From contig JAWXTP010000035.1 in the NCBI GenBank assembly GCA_044433415.1, positions 1 to 25,586 on the forward strand: DNA of 25,586 nucleotides, read 5' to 3'. Under the pieces are notes generated by a model. The model saw nothing but the letters and a program-made list of their open reading frames with translations, did not search any database and had not been told where the DNA came from. Below, piece after piece: positions 1 to 6,337 of the stretch. Within the stretch, counting starts at the first letter, position 1; the number at the start of each line of letters is the position of its first letter. The DNA is from JAWXTP01 sp044433415 (GTDB lineage: Bacteria; Bacteroidota; Bacteroidia; Bacteroidales; Rikenellaceae). The position numbers and the translations under genes were made by a program.

Positions 1-654
1 AAGTGGCCTCATCGTTAAATTATGAGGTGCAATAGGCGTTATAATAAAACAATTACATTCAGGAGAAACAATAGGTCCCCCTACACTCAAAGAGTAGGCT
101 GTTGAACCAGAAGGCGTAGAAATTATCAATCCATCAGCATTGTAAGTTGTAACCTTCTCGTTTGAAATTTTCATTTCTACACTTATCATACTAAGCCCAC
201 TTTTTTGAAGAGTAAATTCATTAAATCCGTCTATTGTTTTAACTTTTCCATCAAATTCACCTCTAACAGTTAACATGTCGCGCACTTCTACATTAAAGTC
301 TCCTTTTGAAATAGCTTCAAAAGCATCTTCAGCATTATTTGCATTAGCCGATAAAAGAAAACCTAAATTTCCACTATTAATTCCTAATATCGGAATATTA
401 AATTCTGCAACTTCACGAACGCATTTTAAAAATGTTCCATCCCCTCCATAGCTAATAAAATAAGATACAGACTTTAAGACATCTTTGTTCTGAGAGTAAC
501 ATTCCAACTCAAAATCACTACTTTTATTCAATTTCTTAACATATCCTTCGTTAAAAAGAAGATGAAAATTATATTTATCTGACAATGAAATTAGCTTTAA
601 CAACTCATTTTCAGGTAAATATTTCTCATTAGCGGCATAAATTCCAACATTCAT
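1..654 (-). CDS. nadK: NAD kinase, C-terminus cut by window start
   Basis: Phosphorylates NAD to NADP with ATP in the cytoplasm, the cell's NADP source. Reading leftward from the ATG at 654-652 the frame stays open for 218 codons to base 1, so the C-terminus is missing. Visible motifs are the nucleotide-binding GGDGT at residues 70-74, the family NE pair at 145-146 (GFNEFTL), the block ADGLIISTPSGSTAYSLS from about residue 173, and ITPIAPHNLTMRPL at the truncated end, which matches the conserved 'ITPI.PH.L..RP' region. The order and spacing fit bacterial NadK (about 290 residues), so roughly 70-75 residues are missing. It is divergent from pdxJ; the 100-bp gap holds promoters for both. The Bacteroides-type promoter at 688-719 gives a leader of only about 25 nt. 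Confidence 0.95.
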   Translation of the reverse strand, partial: MNVGIYAANEKYLPENELLKLISLSDKYNFHLLFNEGYVKKLNKSSDFELECYSQNKDVLKSVSYFISYGGDGTFLKCVREVAEFNIPILGINSGNLGFLLSANANNAEDAFEAISKGDFNVEVRDMLTVRGEFDGKVKTIDGFNEFTLQKSGLSMISVEMKISNEKVTTYNADGLIISTPSGSTAYSLSVGGPIVSPECNCFIITPIAPHNLTMRPL

Positions 655-687
655 CAAAAATCAATTTATATTATAACACATAAATTG

Positions 688-719
688 CAAAATTATTATA
701 TATCTTTGTATTATTCAAA
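688..719 (-). promoter_or_regulatory. nadK promoter, Bacteroides consensus
   Basis: On the minus strand TTTG (719-716) is followed, after 20 bases, by TAATTTTG (695-688), matching the Bacteroides primary sigma pattern TTTG-N19/20-TAnnTTTG. Transcription would start near 680, about 25 nt before the nadK ATG. Called by pattern only. Confidence 0.5.
701..708 (+). promoter_or_regulatory. pdxJ -7 element
   Basis: TATCTTTG fits the Bacteroides -7 consensus TAnnTTTG and lies 46 bases before the pdxJ ATG. No TTTG is present at the expected upstream distance (678-681 reads acat), so it is a weak or partial promoter. It sits inside the -7/-33 spacer of the nadK promoter on the other strand. Confidence 0.4.
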
Positions 720-754
720 TAAAAAAATAAAACTGAATAATTTTAATTAATATT

Positions 755-1483
755 ATGACAAGATTAAGCGTAAATATAAATAAAATTGCGACTATACGTA
801 ATTCTCGTGGAGAAAATACTCCTAATGTTGTTGATGCCGCTATTAATTGTGAACGTTATGGTGCAGAAGGCATTACCGTACACCCTCGTCCAGACGAAAG
901 ACATATAAGATATAATGATGTAAGAGATCTGAAAAAAGTTGTTACTACAGAATTAAATATTGAAGGTTATCCTTGTGAAAGTTTCATTGACTTAGTACTA
1001 GAAGTAATCCCTGAACAAGTAACCCTAGTTCCTGATCCTCCTACAGCACTAACATCTAACGCTGGTTGGGACACTATAACAAACCAAGAGCTTCTAAAAG
1101 AAATAACAGCTACCTTTAAAGAAAAAGGTATTCGCGTTTCTATCTTTGTAAACCCTGATTTAGAAATGGTAAAACATGCTGCTACAACAGGATGTGATCG
1201 CATAGAATTATATACTGAACCTTTCGCATCTAAATATGCAAAAGGAGAAAGAGAAACTTCTGTTAAGGACTTTGCTGATGCAGCAGCTTTAGCAGTAGAA
1301 TTAGGCTTAGGTGTTAACGCTGGTCATGACTTATCTTTAGACAACCTTAGATTCTTCAACGAAAATGTTAAAGGTCTAGCTGAAGTATCTATAGGTCATG
1401 CATTAATTTCAGATGCTTTATACCTAGGGCTAGAAAACACAGTTAATTTATACAAAAACGAATTAAAAATTGGAAAACATTAA
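755..1483 (+). CDS. pdxJ: Pyridoxine 5'-phosphate synthase
   Basis: Last step of DXP-dependent vitamin B6 synthesis: condenses 1-deoxy-xylulose 5-phosphate with 3-amino-2-oxopropyl phosphate to pyridoxine 5'-phosphate in the cytoplasm. At 242 residues it has full family length. The N-terminus VNINKIATIRNSRG matches the E. coli start 'VNIDHIATLRNARG'. The catalytic set is visible as H43 (in ITVHPRPDERHI), E70 (in LNIEGYP) and H191 (in NAGHDLSLDNL), each offset by two from E. coli H45, E72 and H193. C-terminal VSIGHALISDAL is the phosphate-binding region. Its last 14 bases overlap the next gene, so the two are probably co-transcribed and translationally coupled. Confidence 0.97.
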   Translation: MTRLSVNINKIATIRNSRGENTPNVVDAAINCERYGAEGITVHPRPDERHIRYNDVRDLKKVVTTELNIEGYPCESFIDLVLEVIPEQVTLVPDPPTALTSNAGWDTITNQELLKEITATFKEKGIRVSIFVNPDLEMVKHAATTGCDRIELYTEPFASKYAKGERETSVKDFADAAALAVELGLGVNAGHDLSLDNLRFFNENVKGLAEVSIGHALISDALYLGLENTVNLYKNELKIGKH

Positions 1484-2870
1484 TCATACACATAAAGAAA
1501 TCTTTAAACATATAAGTAACATTGCTAAAAGCAAAGGTGTAGAAGCCTATTCTATTGGCGGTTATGTGCGTGATTATTATTTAAATCGTGAATGCAAAGA
1601 CCTAGATATTGTTGTTATTGGTAGCGGAATAGAAATTGCTGAGGCTTTAGGCGAAAAATTAAACACAAATGTTTCTGTTTTTAAAAACTTTGGCACAGCA
1701 ATGCTACGTATTCGCGACGTTGAGGTAGAATTTGTTGGTGCACGAAAAGAGTCATACAATGTAGACTCTCGTAAACCTACAGTCGAAAACGGCACTTTTT
1801 TTGATGATATCAGCAGACGTGATTTCACGATAAACACTTTAGCTTTTAGCCTTAATGCTCACAATTTTGGAGAATTAATAGATACTTATAATGGTATTGA
1901 CGATTTAAATAACAAAATTATAAAAACTCCGCTAGATCCTGATATAACATTCTCTGACGACCCTTTACGTATGATTAGGGCTATCAGATTTGCTACACAA
2001 CTTAATTTCACAATAGTAGACGAAACATTTGAAGCTATTAAACGTAATGCACATCGTATAGAGATAATTTCTAAAGAGCGAATCATTGCTGAGTTAGACA
2101 AAATCATGATGTCTGCAAAACCATCTATAGGCTTTAAGCTCTTTGACGAAAGTGGACTTTTAGAACTTGTATTTAAAGATTTACACAACCTGAAAGGAGT
2201 CGAAAAAGTAGGAAATAGAGCACATAAAGACAACTTCTTGCATACCCTTCAAGTAGTAGATAATATTGCTGCTAAAAGTGACAATATATGGCTTCGATAT
2301 GCAGCTTTGTTTCATGATATAGCCAAACCGCGCACAAAGGCATGGGATGAAAAAGTTGGTTGGACTTTTCATGGTCACGAAACTTTAGGCTCTAAAATGA
2401 TACCTTCTATTTTTAGAAACTTAAGAATGCCTCTTAACGAGAAGATGAAATATGTTCAAAAGTTAGTTTTCTTACACTTAAGACCTATTATTCTAGCAGA
2501 GGACCTAGTAACAGATTCAGCAGTCAGAAGACTTCTTTTTGAAGCAGGCGATGATATAGATGACCTTATGACTTTATGTGAAGCTGATATCACTAGTAAA
2601 AACGACTATAAAGTAAAAAAATATCTACGCAATTTTGAGATTGTCCGTCAGAAATTGAAGGAAATTGAAGAAAAAGATAGAATACGTAATTTTCAACCAC
2701 CAATCACAGGGGAGGTAATAATGAAAAGATATAACATAAAGCCTTCAAATGTTATTGGGGAAATAAAAATACGTATTAAAGATGCTATACTTGATGGTAA
2801 AATAGAAAATAACTACGAACAGGCTTATGCCATGATGGAAGAGCTTGCAAAAGAGTACAACTTAGAGTAA
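1470..2870 (+). CDS. cca: CCA-adding tRNA nucleotidyltransferase with HD domain
   Basis: Class II nucleotidyltransferase that builds or repairs the tRNA 3' CCA end. The 466 residues show GGYVRD at 30-35, the metal-binding DLD at 44-46, RRDFTIN at 116-122 and DPLRMIRAIRFA at 164-175. The HD phosphohydrolase domain follows, with NFLHTLQVVDNI near 255 and FHDIAKP at 281-287. This matches the poly(A) polymerase/CCA enzyme plus HD layout usual in Bacteroidota. The start is TTG at 1470-1472, inside the pdxJ 3' end. The first in-frame ATG is near codon 78, beyond the GGYVRD and DLD motifs, so a non-ATG start is required. No Shine-Dalgarno sequence is visible. Overlap with pdxJ suggests coupled translation. 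CCA addition fits better than poly(A) polymerase, but the sequence alone does not fully separate them. Confidence 0.9.
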   Translation: MENINHTHKEIFKHISNIAKSKGVEAYSIGGYVRDYYLNRECKDLDIVVIGSGIEIAEALGEKLNTNVSVFKNFGTAMLRIRDVEVEFVGARKESYNVDSRKPTVENGTFFDDISRRDFTINTLAFSLNAHNFGELIDTYNGIDDLNNKIIKTPLDPDITFSDDPLRMIRAIRFATQLNFTIVDETFEAIKRNAHRIEIISKERIIAELDKIMMSAKPSIGFKLFDESGLLELVFKDLHNLKGVEKVGNRAHKDNFLHTLQVVDNIAAKSDNIWLRYAALFHDIAKPRTKAWDEKVGWTFHGHETLGSKMIPSIFRNLRMPLNEKMKYVQKLVFLHLRPIILAEDLVTDSAVRRLLFEAGDDIDDLMTLCEADITSKNDYKVKKYLRNFEIVRQKLKEIEEKDRIRNFQPPITGEVIMKRYNIKPSNVIGEIKIRIKDAILDGKIENNYEQAYAMMEELAKEYNLE

Positions 2871-2886
2871 ACTTTGGAAAACTTCT

Positions 2887-2931
2887 AAATATTACTATTA
2901 CAAATCCTATATTTTTGTAATAGTAATATTT
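2887..2931. terminator. Hairpin terminator after cca
   Basis: A perfect 18-bp inverted repeat (arms 2887-2904 and 2914-2931; left arm AAATATTACTATTACAAA) with a 9-base loop lies 16 bases after the cca stop. Only a short T run follows it. It is probably the rightward terminator, and its symmetry would allow it to act on leftward aspS transcripts too. Confidence 0.6.
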
Positions 2932-2957
2932 TACGAACTCCTCACATTCAAAACAAA

Positions 2958-3045
2958 GGGACAAAGGAACGCGACAAGCGACTTAATAATAATCACAAAA
3001 TATGATTACTATAATATTAAGTCACTTGTCGCGTTCCTTTGTCCC
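2958..3045. repeat. Long imperfect inverted repeat between convergent genes
   Basis: The outer arms 2958-2978 and 3025-3045 are perfectly complementary over 21 bp (GGGACAAAGGAACGCGACAAG). After one C/A mismatch, pairing continues from 2980 to 2988. A bulge and a short terminal stem (2990-2995 with 3003-3008) close on a 7-base loop, 2996-3002. The arms are much more GC-rich than the flanks. It lies between convergent cca and aspS, next to a separate 18-bp hairpin. It could be a second bidirectional terminator or a small MITE/REP-like element; only genome-wide copies would decide. Confidence 0.7.
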
Positions 3046-3121
3046 GATGAGCGCCCCTTAAAGGACGCAAGAAAAAGTCTAATAACAGCTTACTTTTAAT
3101 AAACTATTATTTCATAATTAA

Positions 3122-4876
3122 TTACTCTTCGCTTTTCAACTGTATGCTAAGTTCATCTAATTGAGCTTCAGCTACAGTAGATGGAGAATCTATCATAATA
3201 TCACGTCCTGAATTGTTTTTAGGGAATGCAATATAATCACGAATAGACTCTGTACCTCCAAATAACGAACACCAACGGTCAAAACCAAATGCGATACCAC
3301 CATGAGGAGGTGCACCATATTTAAATGCGTTAAGTAGGAAACCAAACTGCTCCTCAGCTTCTTCTTTAGAGAACCCTAACACACCAAACATTTGATTTTG
3401 AATATTAGAATCATGTATTCTTATAGAACCACCACCAACTTCAACACCATTAATAATAAAGTCATAAGCATTAGCACGCACTTTACCTGGATCTGTTGAG
3501 AATAACTCCATATCTTCTAATTTAGGAGAAGTGAATGGATGGTGCATAGCATAGAAACGAGCTGTTTCTTCATCCCACTCTAATAGAGGGAAGTCTACTA
3601 CCCATAAAGGAGCATAAACAGAGTTGTCACGAAGACCTAAACGGCTACCCATTTCAAGACGTAAAGTGCAAAGTTGAGCTAACACCTTACGTTTCTCACC
3701 TGGAAGGATTAACATAAGGTCACCAGCCTCAGCTCCACATTTTGCAGCAATAGCTTGTAAATCTTCTGGAGTAAAGAATTTGTCTATAGATGATTTTATA
3801 GTATTGTCAGCATTGTATTTGATATAAATCAAACCTTTAGCACCAACTTGTGGACGCTTCACAAAATTTGTAAGTTCGTCAAGTTGTTTACGTGTGTAAT
3901 CTGCACAGCCTTTACATACGATACCACCAACATATTCACTAGCGTTAAATAATTCGAAATATTTACTTTGTGCCTCAACAGTGATATCATTGATAAGCAT
4001 TTCAAAACGAATATCTGGTTTATCACAACCATATTTCTCCATAGCATAAGCAAAATCCATACGTTGGAAATCACCTTCAAACTCTATACCCTTAATCTTC
4101 TTGAACATAGATTTTGCTAGAGCTTCAAAAGTTCCTAAGATATCGTCTCTTTCAACGAAAGCCATTTCACAGTCAATTTGAGTAAACTCAGGTTGACGAT
4201 CAGCACGTAAATCTTCGTCTCTAAAACAACGAACTATTTGGAAGTAACGGTCATAGCCAGCTACCATTAACAACTGCTTGAAAGTCTGAGGAGATTGAGG
4301 TAAAGCGTAAAATTCACCTTGATTCATACGTGAAGGAACAATAAAGTCACGCGCTCCCTCAGGTGTTGACTTAATTAAGTAAGGAGTTTCTATTTCTAAG
4401 AAACCTTGATCACTTAAAAAGTTACGAATCTCTTGAGCCATTTTGTGGCGTAAAATCATAGCCTCTTTAAGAGGATTTCTACGTAAATCTAAATAGCGAT
4501 ATTTCATACGAAGCTCATCACCACCATCACTATGATCTTCAATGGTGAAAGGAGGAGTTTCAGAGTAATTTAAAACCTTAAATTCAGACACGATAACTTC
4601 AATATCACCAGTTTCTATTTTAGCATTTTTTGAAGAACGTTCAACAACTTCACCTGTTACTTGAATTACAGCTTCACGGCCAACACTAGAAGCCATTTTT
4701 TTAACATTTTCGCTAGCTGACTCTTCAATTACCAGCTGTGTAATGCCATATCTATCTCTAATATCAATAAAAGTCATAGCTCCTAAAGCTCTAACTTTCT
4801 GTACCCAACCAGCAAGAGTTACTGTTTGTCCACACGATGAACTTCTTAGTTCACCACAAGAGTGAGTTCTATACAT
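3122..4876 (-). CDS. aspS: Aspartyl-tRNA synthetase
   Basis: Charges tRNA-Asp (or both tRNA-Asp and tRNA-Asn if non-discriminating) with aspartate. The 584 residues match the bacterial type (about 590). An N-terminal OB-fold anticodon-binding domain (about 1-105, with TLAGWVQKVRALGAMTFIDI) precedes the class II catalytic core, with motif 2 in CFRDEDLRADRQPEFTQID and motif 3 GIAFGFDRW near 527-535. A GAD insertion (about 275-410, including CADYTRKQLDELTNF) marks the bacterial rather than archaeal form. The ATG at 4876-4874 directly precedes MYRTHSCGEL, the usual AspRS start. It is transcribed leftward, convergent with cca and divergent from tadA with 61 bases between. I find no good consensus promoter for it. 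Whether it discriminates Asp from Asn tRNA cannot be told here. Confidence 0.97.
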   Translation of the reverse strand: MYRTHSCGELRSSSCGQTVTLAGWVQKVRALGAMTFIDIRDRYGITQLVIEESASENVKKMASSVGREAVIQVTGEVVERSSKNAKIETGDIEVIVSEFKVLNYSETPPFTIEDHSDGGDELRMKYRYLDLRRNPLKEAMILRHKMAQEIRNFLSDQGFLEIETPYLIKSTPEGARDFIVPSRMNQGEFYALPQSPQTFKQLLMVAGYDRYFQIVRCFRDEDLRADRQPEFTQIDCEMAFVERDDILGTFEALAKSMFKKIKGIEFEGDFQRMDFAYAMEKYGCDKPDIRFEMLINDITVEAQSKYFELFNASEYVGGIVCKGCADYTRKQLDELTNFVKRPQVGAKGLIYIKYNADNTIKSSIDKFFTPEDLQAIAAKCGAEAGDLMLILPGEKRKVLAQLCTLRLEMGSRLGLRDNSVYAPLWVVDFPLLEWDEETARFYAMHHPFTSPKLEDMELFSTDPGKVRANAYDFIINGVEVGGGSIRIHDSNIQNQMFGVLGFSKEEAEEQFGFLLNAFKYGAPPHGGIAFGFDRWCSLFGGTESIRDYIAFPKNNSGRDIMIDSPSTVAEAQLDELSIQLKSEE

Positions 4877-4900
4877 ATTCGTAAATTCTTATTTTTTTAT

Positions 4901-4908
4901 TAACTTTG
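4901..4908 (+). promoter_or_regulatory. tadA -7 element
   Basis: TAACTTTG fits TAnnTTTG and would place the start of transcription about 20 bases before the tadA ATG. At the N19 distance upstream (4878-4881) the sequence is ttcg, a 3 of 4 match to TTTG. Confidence 0.4.
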
Positions 4909-4937
4909 AGGTGTAAAAGTATAAAATTTTATCGTTA

Positions 4938-5375
4938 ATGAGAAATATAGATGAAAGATTTATGAAATTAGCTCTCGACGAAGCTAATTTAGCATATAAA
5001 AAAAACGAAGTTCCTATTGGTGCTATTATAGTAGGAGGTGGCTCTGTGATTGCTAGAGGGCACAATTTAACAGAAACTCTCTGTGATCCAACTGCTCATG
5101 CCGAGATGCAATCCATAACCTCAGCAACAAACGCTATAGGTGGGAAATATTTAAAAGGTTGCACCTTATATGTCACTGTTGAACCTTGTCCCATGTGTGC
5201 TGCTGCTCTTTATTGGGCACAAATTGATAGAGTGGTTTATGGTGCTTCCGACCCAAAAAGAGGCTACTCTACCATATCTACAAAACTTTTACACAAAAAA
5301 ACAAAAGTCGAAAAGGGAATTTTAGGAGACGAATGTGCTCAACTAATGAAAGACTTTTTTAAAAAACTACGATAA
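4938..5375 (+). CDS. tadA: tRNA-specific adenosine deaminase
   Basis: Zinc-dependent deaminase predicted to convert wobble adenosine-34 of tRNA-Arg(ACG) to inosine. Of its 145 residues, the zinc and catalytic signature is complete: H54-A-E56 in DPTAHAEMQSI and C84-P-M-C87 in VEPCPMCAAA, followed by the TadA-like VVYGASDPKRGY. The length fits TadA (about 150-165). The main alternative is another small nucleoside deaminase, such as guanine deaminase. The DPTAHAEM/EPCPMC/GASDPK combination favours TadA. It is divergent from aspS and probably co-transcribed with the next gene, 9 bases downstream. A 10-bp direct repeat (AAAAACTACG) at 5362-5371 and 5374-5383 spans the junction. Confidence 0.88.
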   Translation: MRNIDERFMKLALDEANLAYKKNEVPIGAIIVGGGSVIARGHNLTETLCDPTAHAEMQSITSATNAIGGKYLKGCTLYVTVEPCPMCAAALYWAQIDRVVYGASDPKRGYSTISTKLLHKKTKVEKGILGDECAQLMKDFFKKLR

Positions 5376-5384
5376 AAACTACGT

Positions 5385-6065
5385 ATGAAGATTTCAGAAA
5401 TTTATGAATATGCTGACAAGATTGGGTTGTTAACATTTTCGACTATTTACAAAGATGAGGTTCACTCAAGAATAGCTCATTTTAATGGTTACGACGATGA
5501 GGGAATATATTTCCGTACTATGGGCAATAAGCCTTATGGTCGCCAACTACAAGAAACAAAAAAAGTAACTGTATGTGGCCACTATGGCGCTGGGCTAGAA
5601 AACCATAATAATGTAGGTGATGAACCTGTATTTGCTCCAGGTTATAGTTTTCGCCTTATAGGTGATGTTCGTTTTGTTGAACCAGAAGAAATTATAGAAA
5701 AAGCTAAAATTAATAAAATGTTAGAGGTCGCTGCGAGAGATATAGTATCTTATCCTGCTATGGCTTCTGGAAATTTTATGATATATAAAGCTAAAGGTGA
5801 GATATTTGATTACGACTTCGCTAAACTTAATAGAGACCATAAATTACTACGTACTCGATTTAGCTTTGGTGGAGCAACCTACAACCCAGCAGGAGTTCGT
5901 ATTACAGACTCTTGTATAGGTTGTGGAATGTGCAAGAGTCAATGCTCTTTTGATGCTATAACAGAAGGAATTACTTACCAAATACAACCCGAAAGATGTG
6001 ATGATTGTGGTAGTTGTATATTGGTTTGCCCTGTAGGCGCTATACAAGAATCTTTAGTATTTTAA
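5385..6065 (+). CDS. FMN-binding split-barrel (PNPOx-like) protein with two 4Fe-4S clusters
   Basis: Residues 1 to about 145 resemble the pyridoxamine 5'-phosphate oxidase-like split barrel (LLTFSTIYKDEVHSRIAHF, then IYFRTMGNKPYGRQL), a fold that binds flavin or a related cofactor. The C-terminus is a bacterial ferredoxin domain with two complete C-x2-C-x2-C-x3-C sets: C177, C180, C183, C187 and C205, C208, C211, C215. The second set ends in the usual CP; the first has CS. The layout suggests cytoplasmic electron transfer between ferredoxin clusters and a flavin on one chain. Substrate and partner are unknown. It is not PdxH itself, which lacks ferredoxin clusters. No signal peptide is seen. 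It follows tadA by 9 bases and is followed by a terminator hairpin. Confidence 0.8.
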   Translation: MKISEIYEYADKIGLLTFSTIYKDEVHSRIAHFNGYDDEGIYFRTMGNKPYGRQLQETKKVTVCGHYGAGLENHNNVGDEPVFAPGYSFRLIGDVRFVEPEEIIEKAKINKMLEVAARDIVSYPAMASGNFMIYKAKGEIFDYDFAKLNRDHKLLRTRFSFGGATYNPAGVRITDSCIGCGMCKSQCSFDAITEGITYQIQPERCDDCGSCILVCPVGAIQESLVF

Positions 6066-6130
6066 AATACTAAAACAAATTTTCACAAGTCCCCAAAGTT
6101 AATATTTTGTGAAAAATTATAACACCACCT

Positions 6131-6164
6131 CCTTATTTTGTCTAATATTAAAGACAAAATAAGG
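6131..6164 (+). terminator. Rho-independent-type terminator
   Basis: A 13-bp perfect stem (CCTTATTTTGTCT at 6131-6143 with its complement at 6152-6164) and an 8-base loop are followed by a T-rich stretch (atttttatattt). It lies 65 bases after the preceding stop and ends the tadA transcript. Confidence 0.7.
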
Positions 6165-6190
6165 GGATTTTTATATTTGGCTATATTTTT

Positions 6191-6221
6191 TTTGCACATT
6201 TAACAAAAAACACTACATTTG
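6191..6221 (+). promoter_or_regulatory. Consensus promoter for the M14 pair
   Basis: TTTG (6191-6194), 19 bases, then TACATTTG (6214-6221): an exact match to the Bacteroides TTTG-N19-TAnnTTTG pattern. Transcription would start near 6228, giving a leader of about 110 nt that contains the hairpin at 6279-6309. Confidence 0.75.
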
Positions 6222-6278
6222 TCTCACTCTCTATGTGTTAATTTCCTAAATAGAAAACAATAACAATTATGTAAAAAG

Positions 6279-6309
6279 CTAAGTAATCCTCTTATGGGAA
6301 TTATTTAGC
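6279..6309 (+). promoter_or_regulatory. Leader hairpin upstream of the first M14 gene
   Basis: In the predicted 5' leader, GCTAAGTAAT (6279-6288) pairs with ATTATTTAGC (6300-6309), including one G-T wobble. CC/GG pairs extend the stem across a one-base bulge. The hairpin ends 28 bases before the ATG and has no T run, so it is not an obvious terminator. It may stabilise the mRNA or affect translation; no known riboswitch was recognised. Confidence 0.45.
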
Positions 6310-6337
6310 AATAACTTAAACTAATAAGAATAAAAGT

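Noticed and set aside
5362..5383. 10-bp direct repeat AAAAACTACG at the tadA end
   Set aside because: It is two short A-rich copies only, one coding for the tadA C-terminus; a chance or slippage product is enough to explain it.
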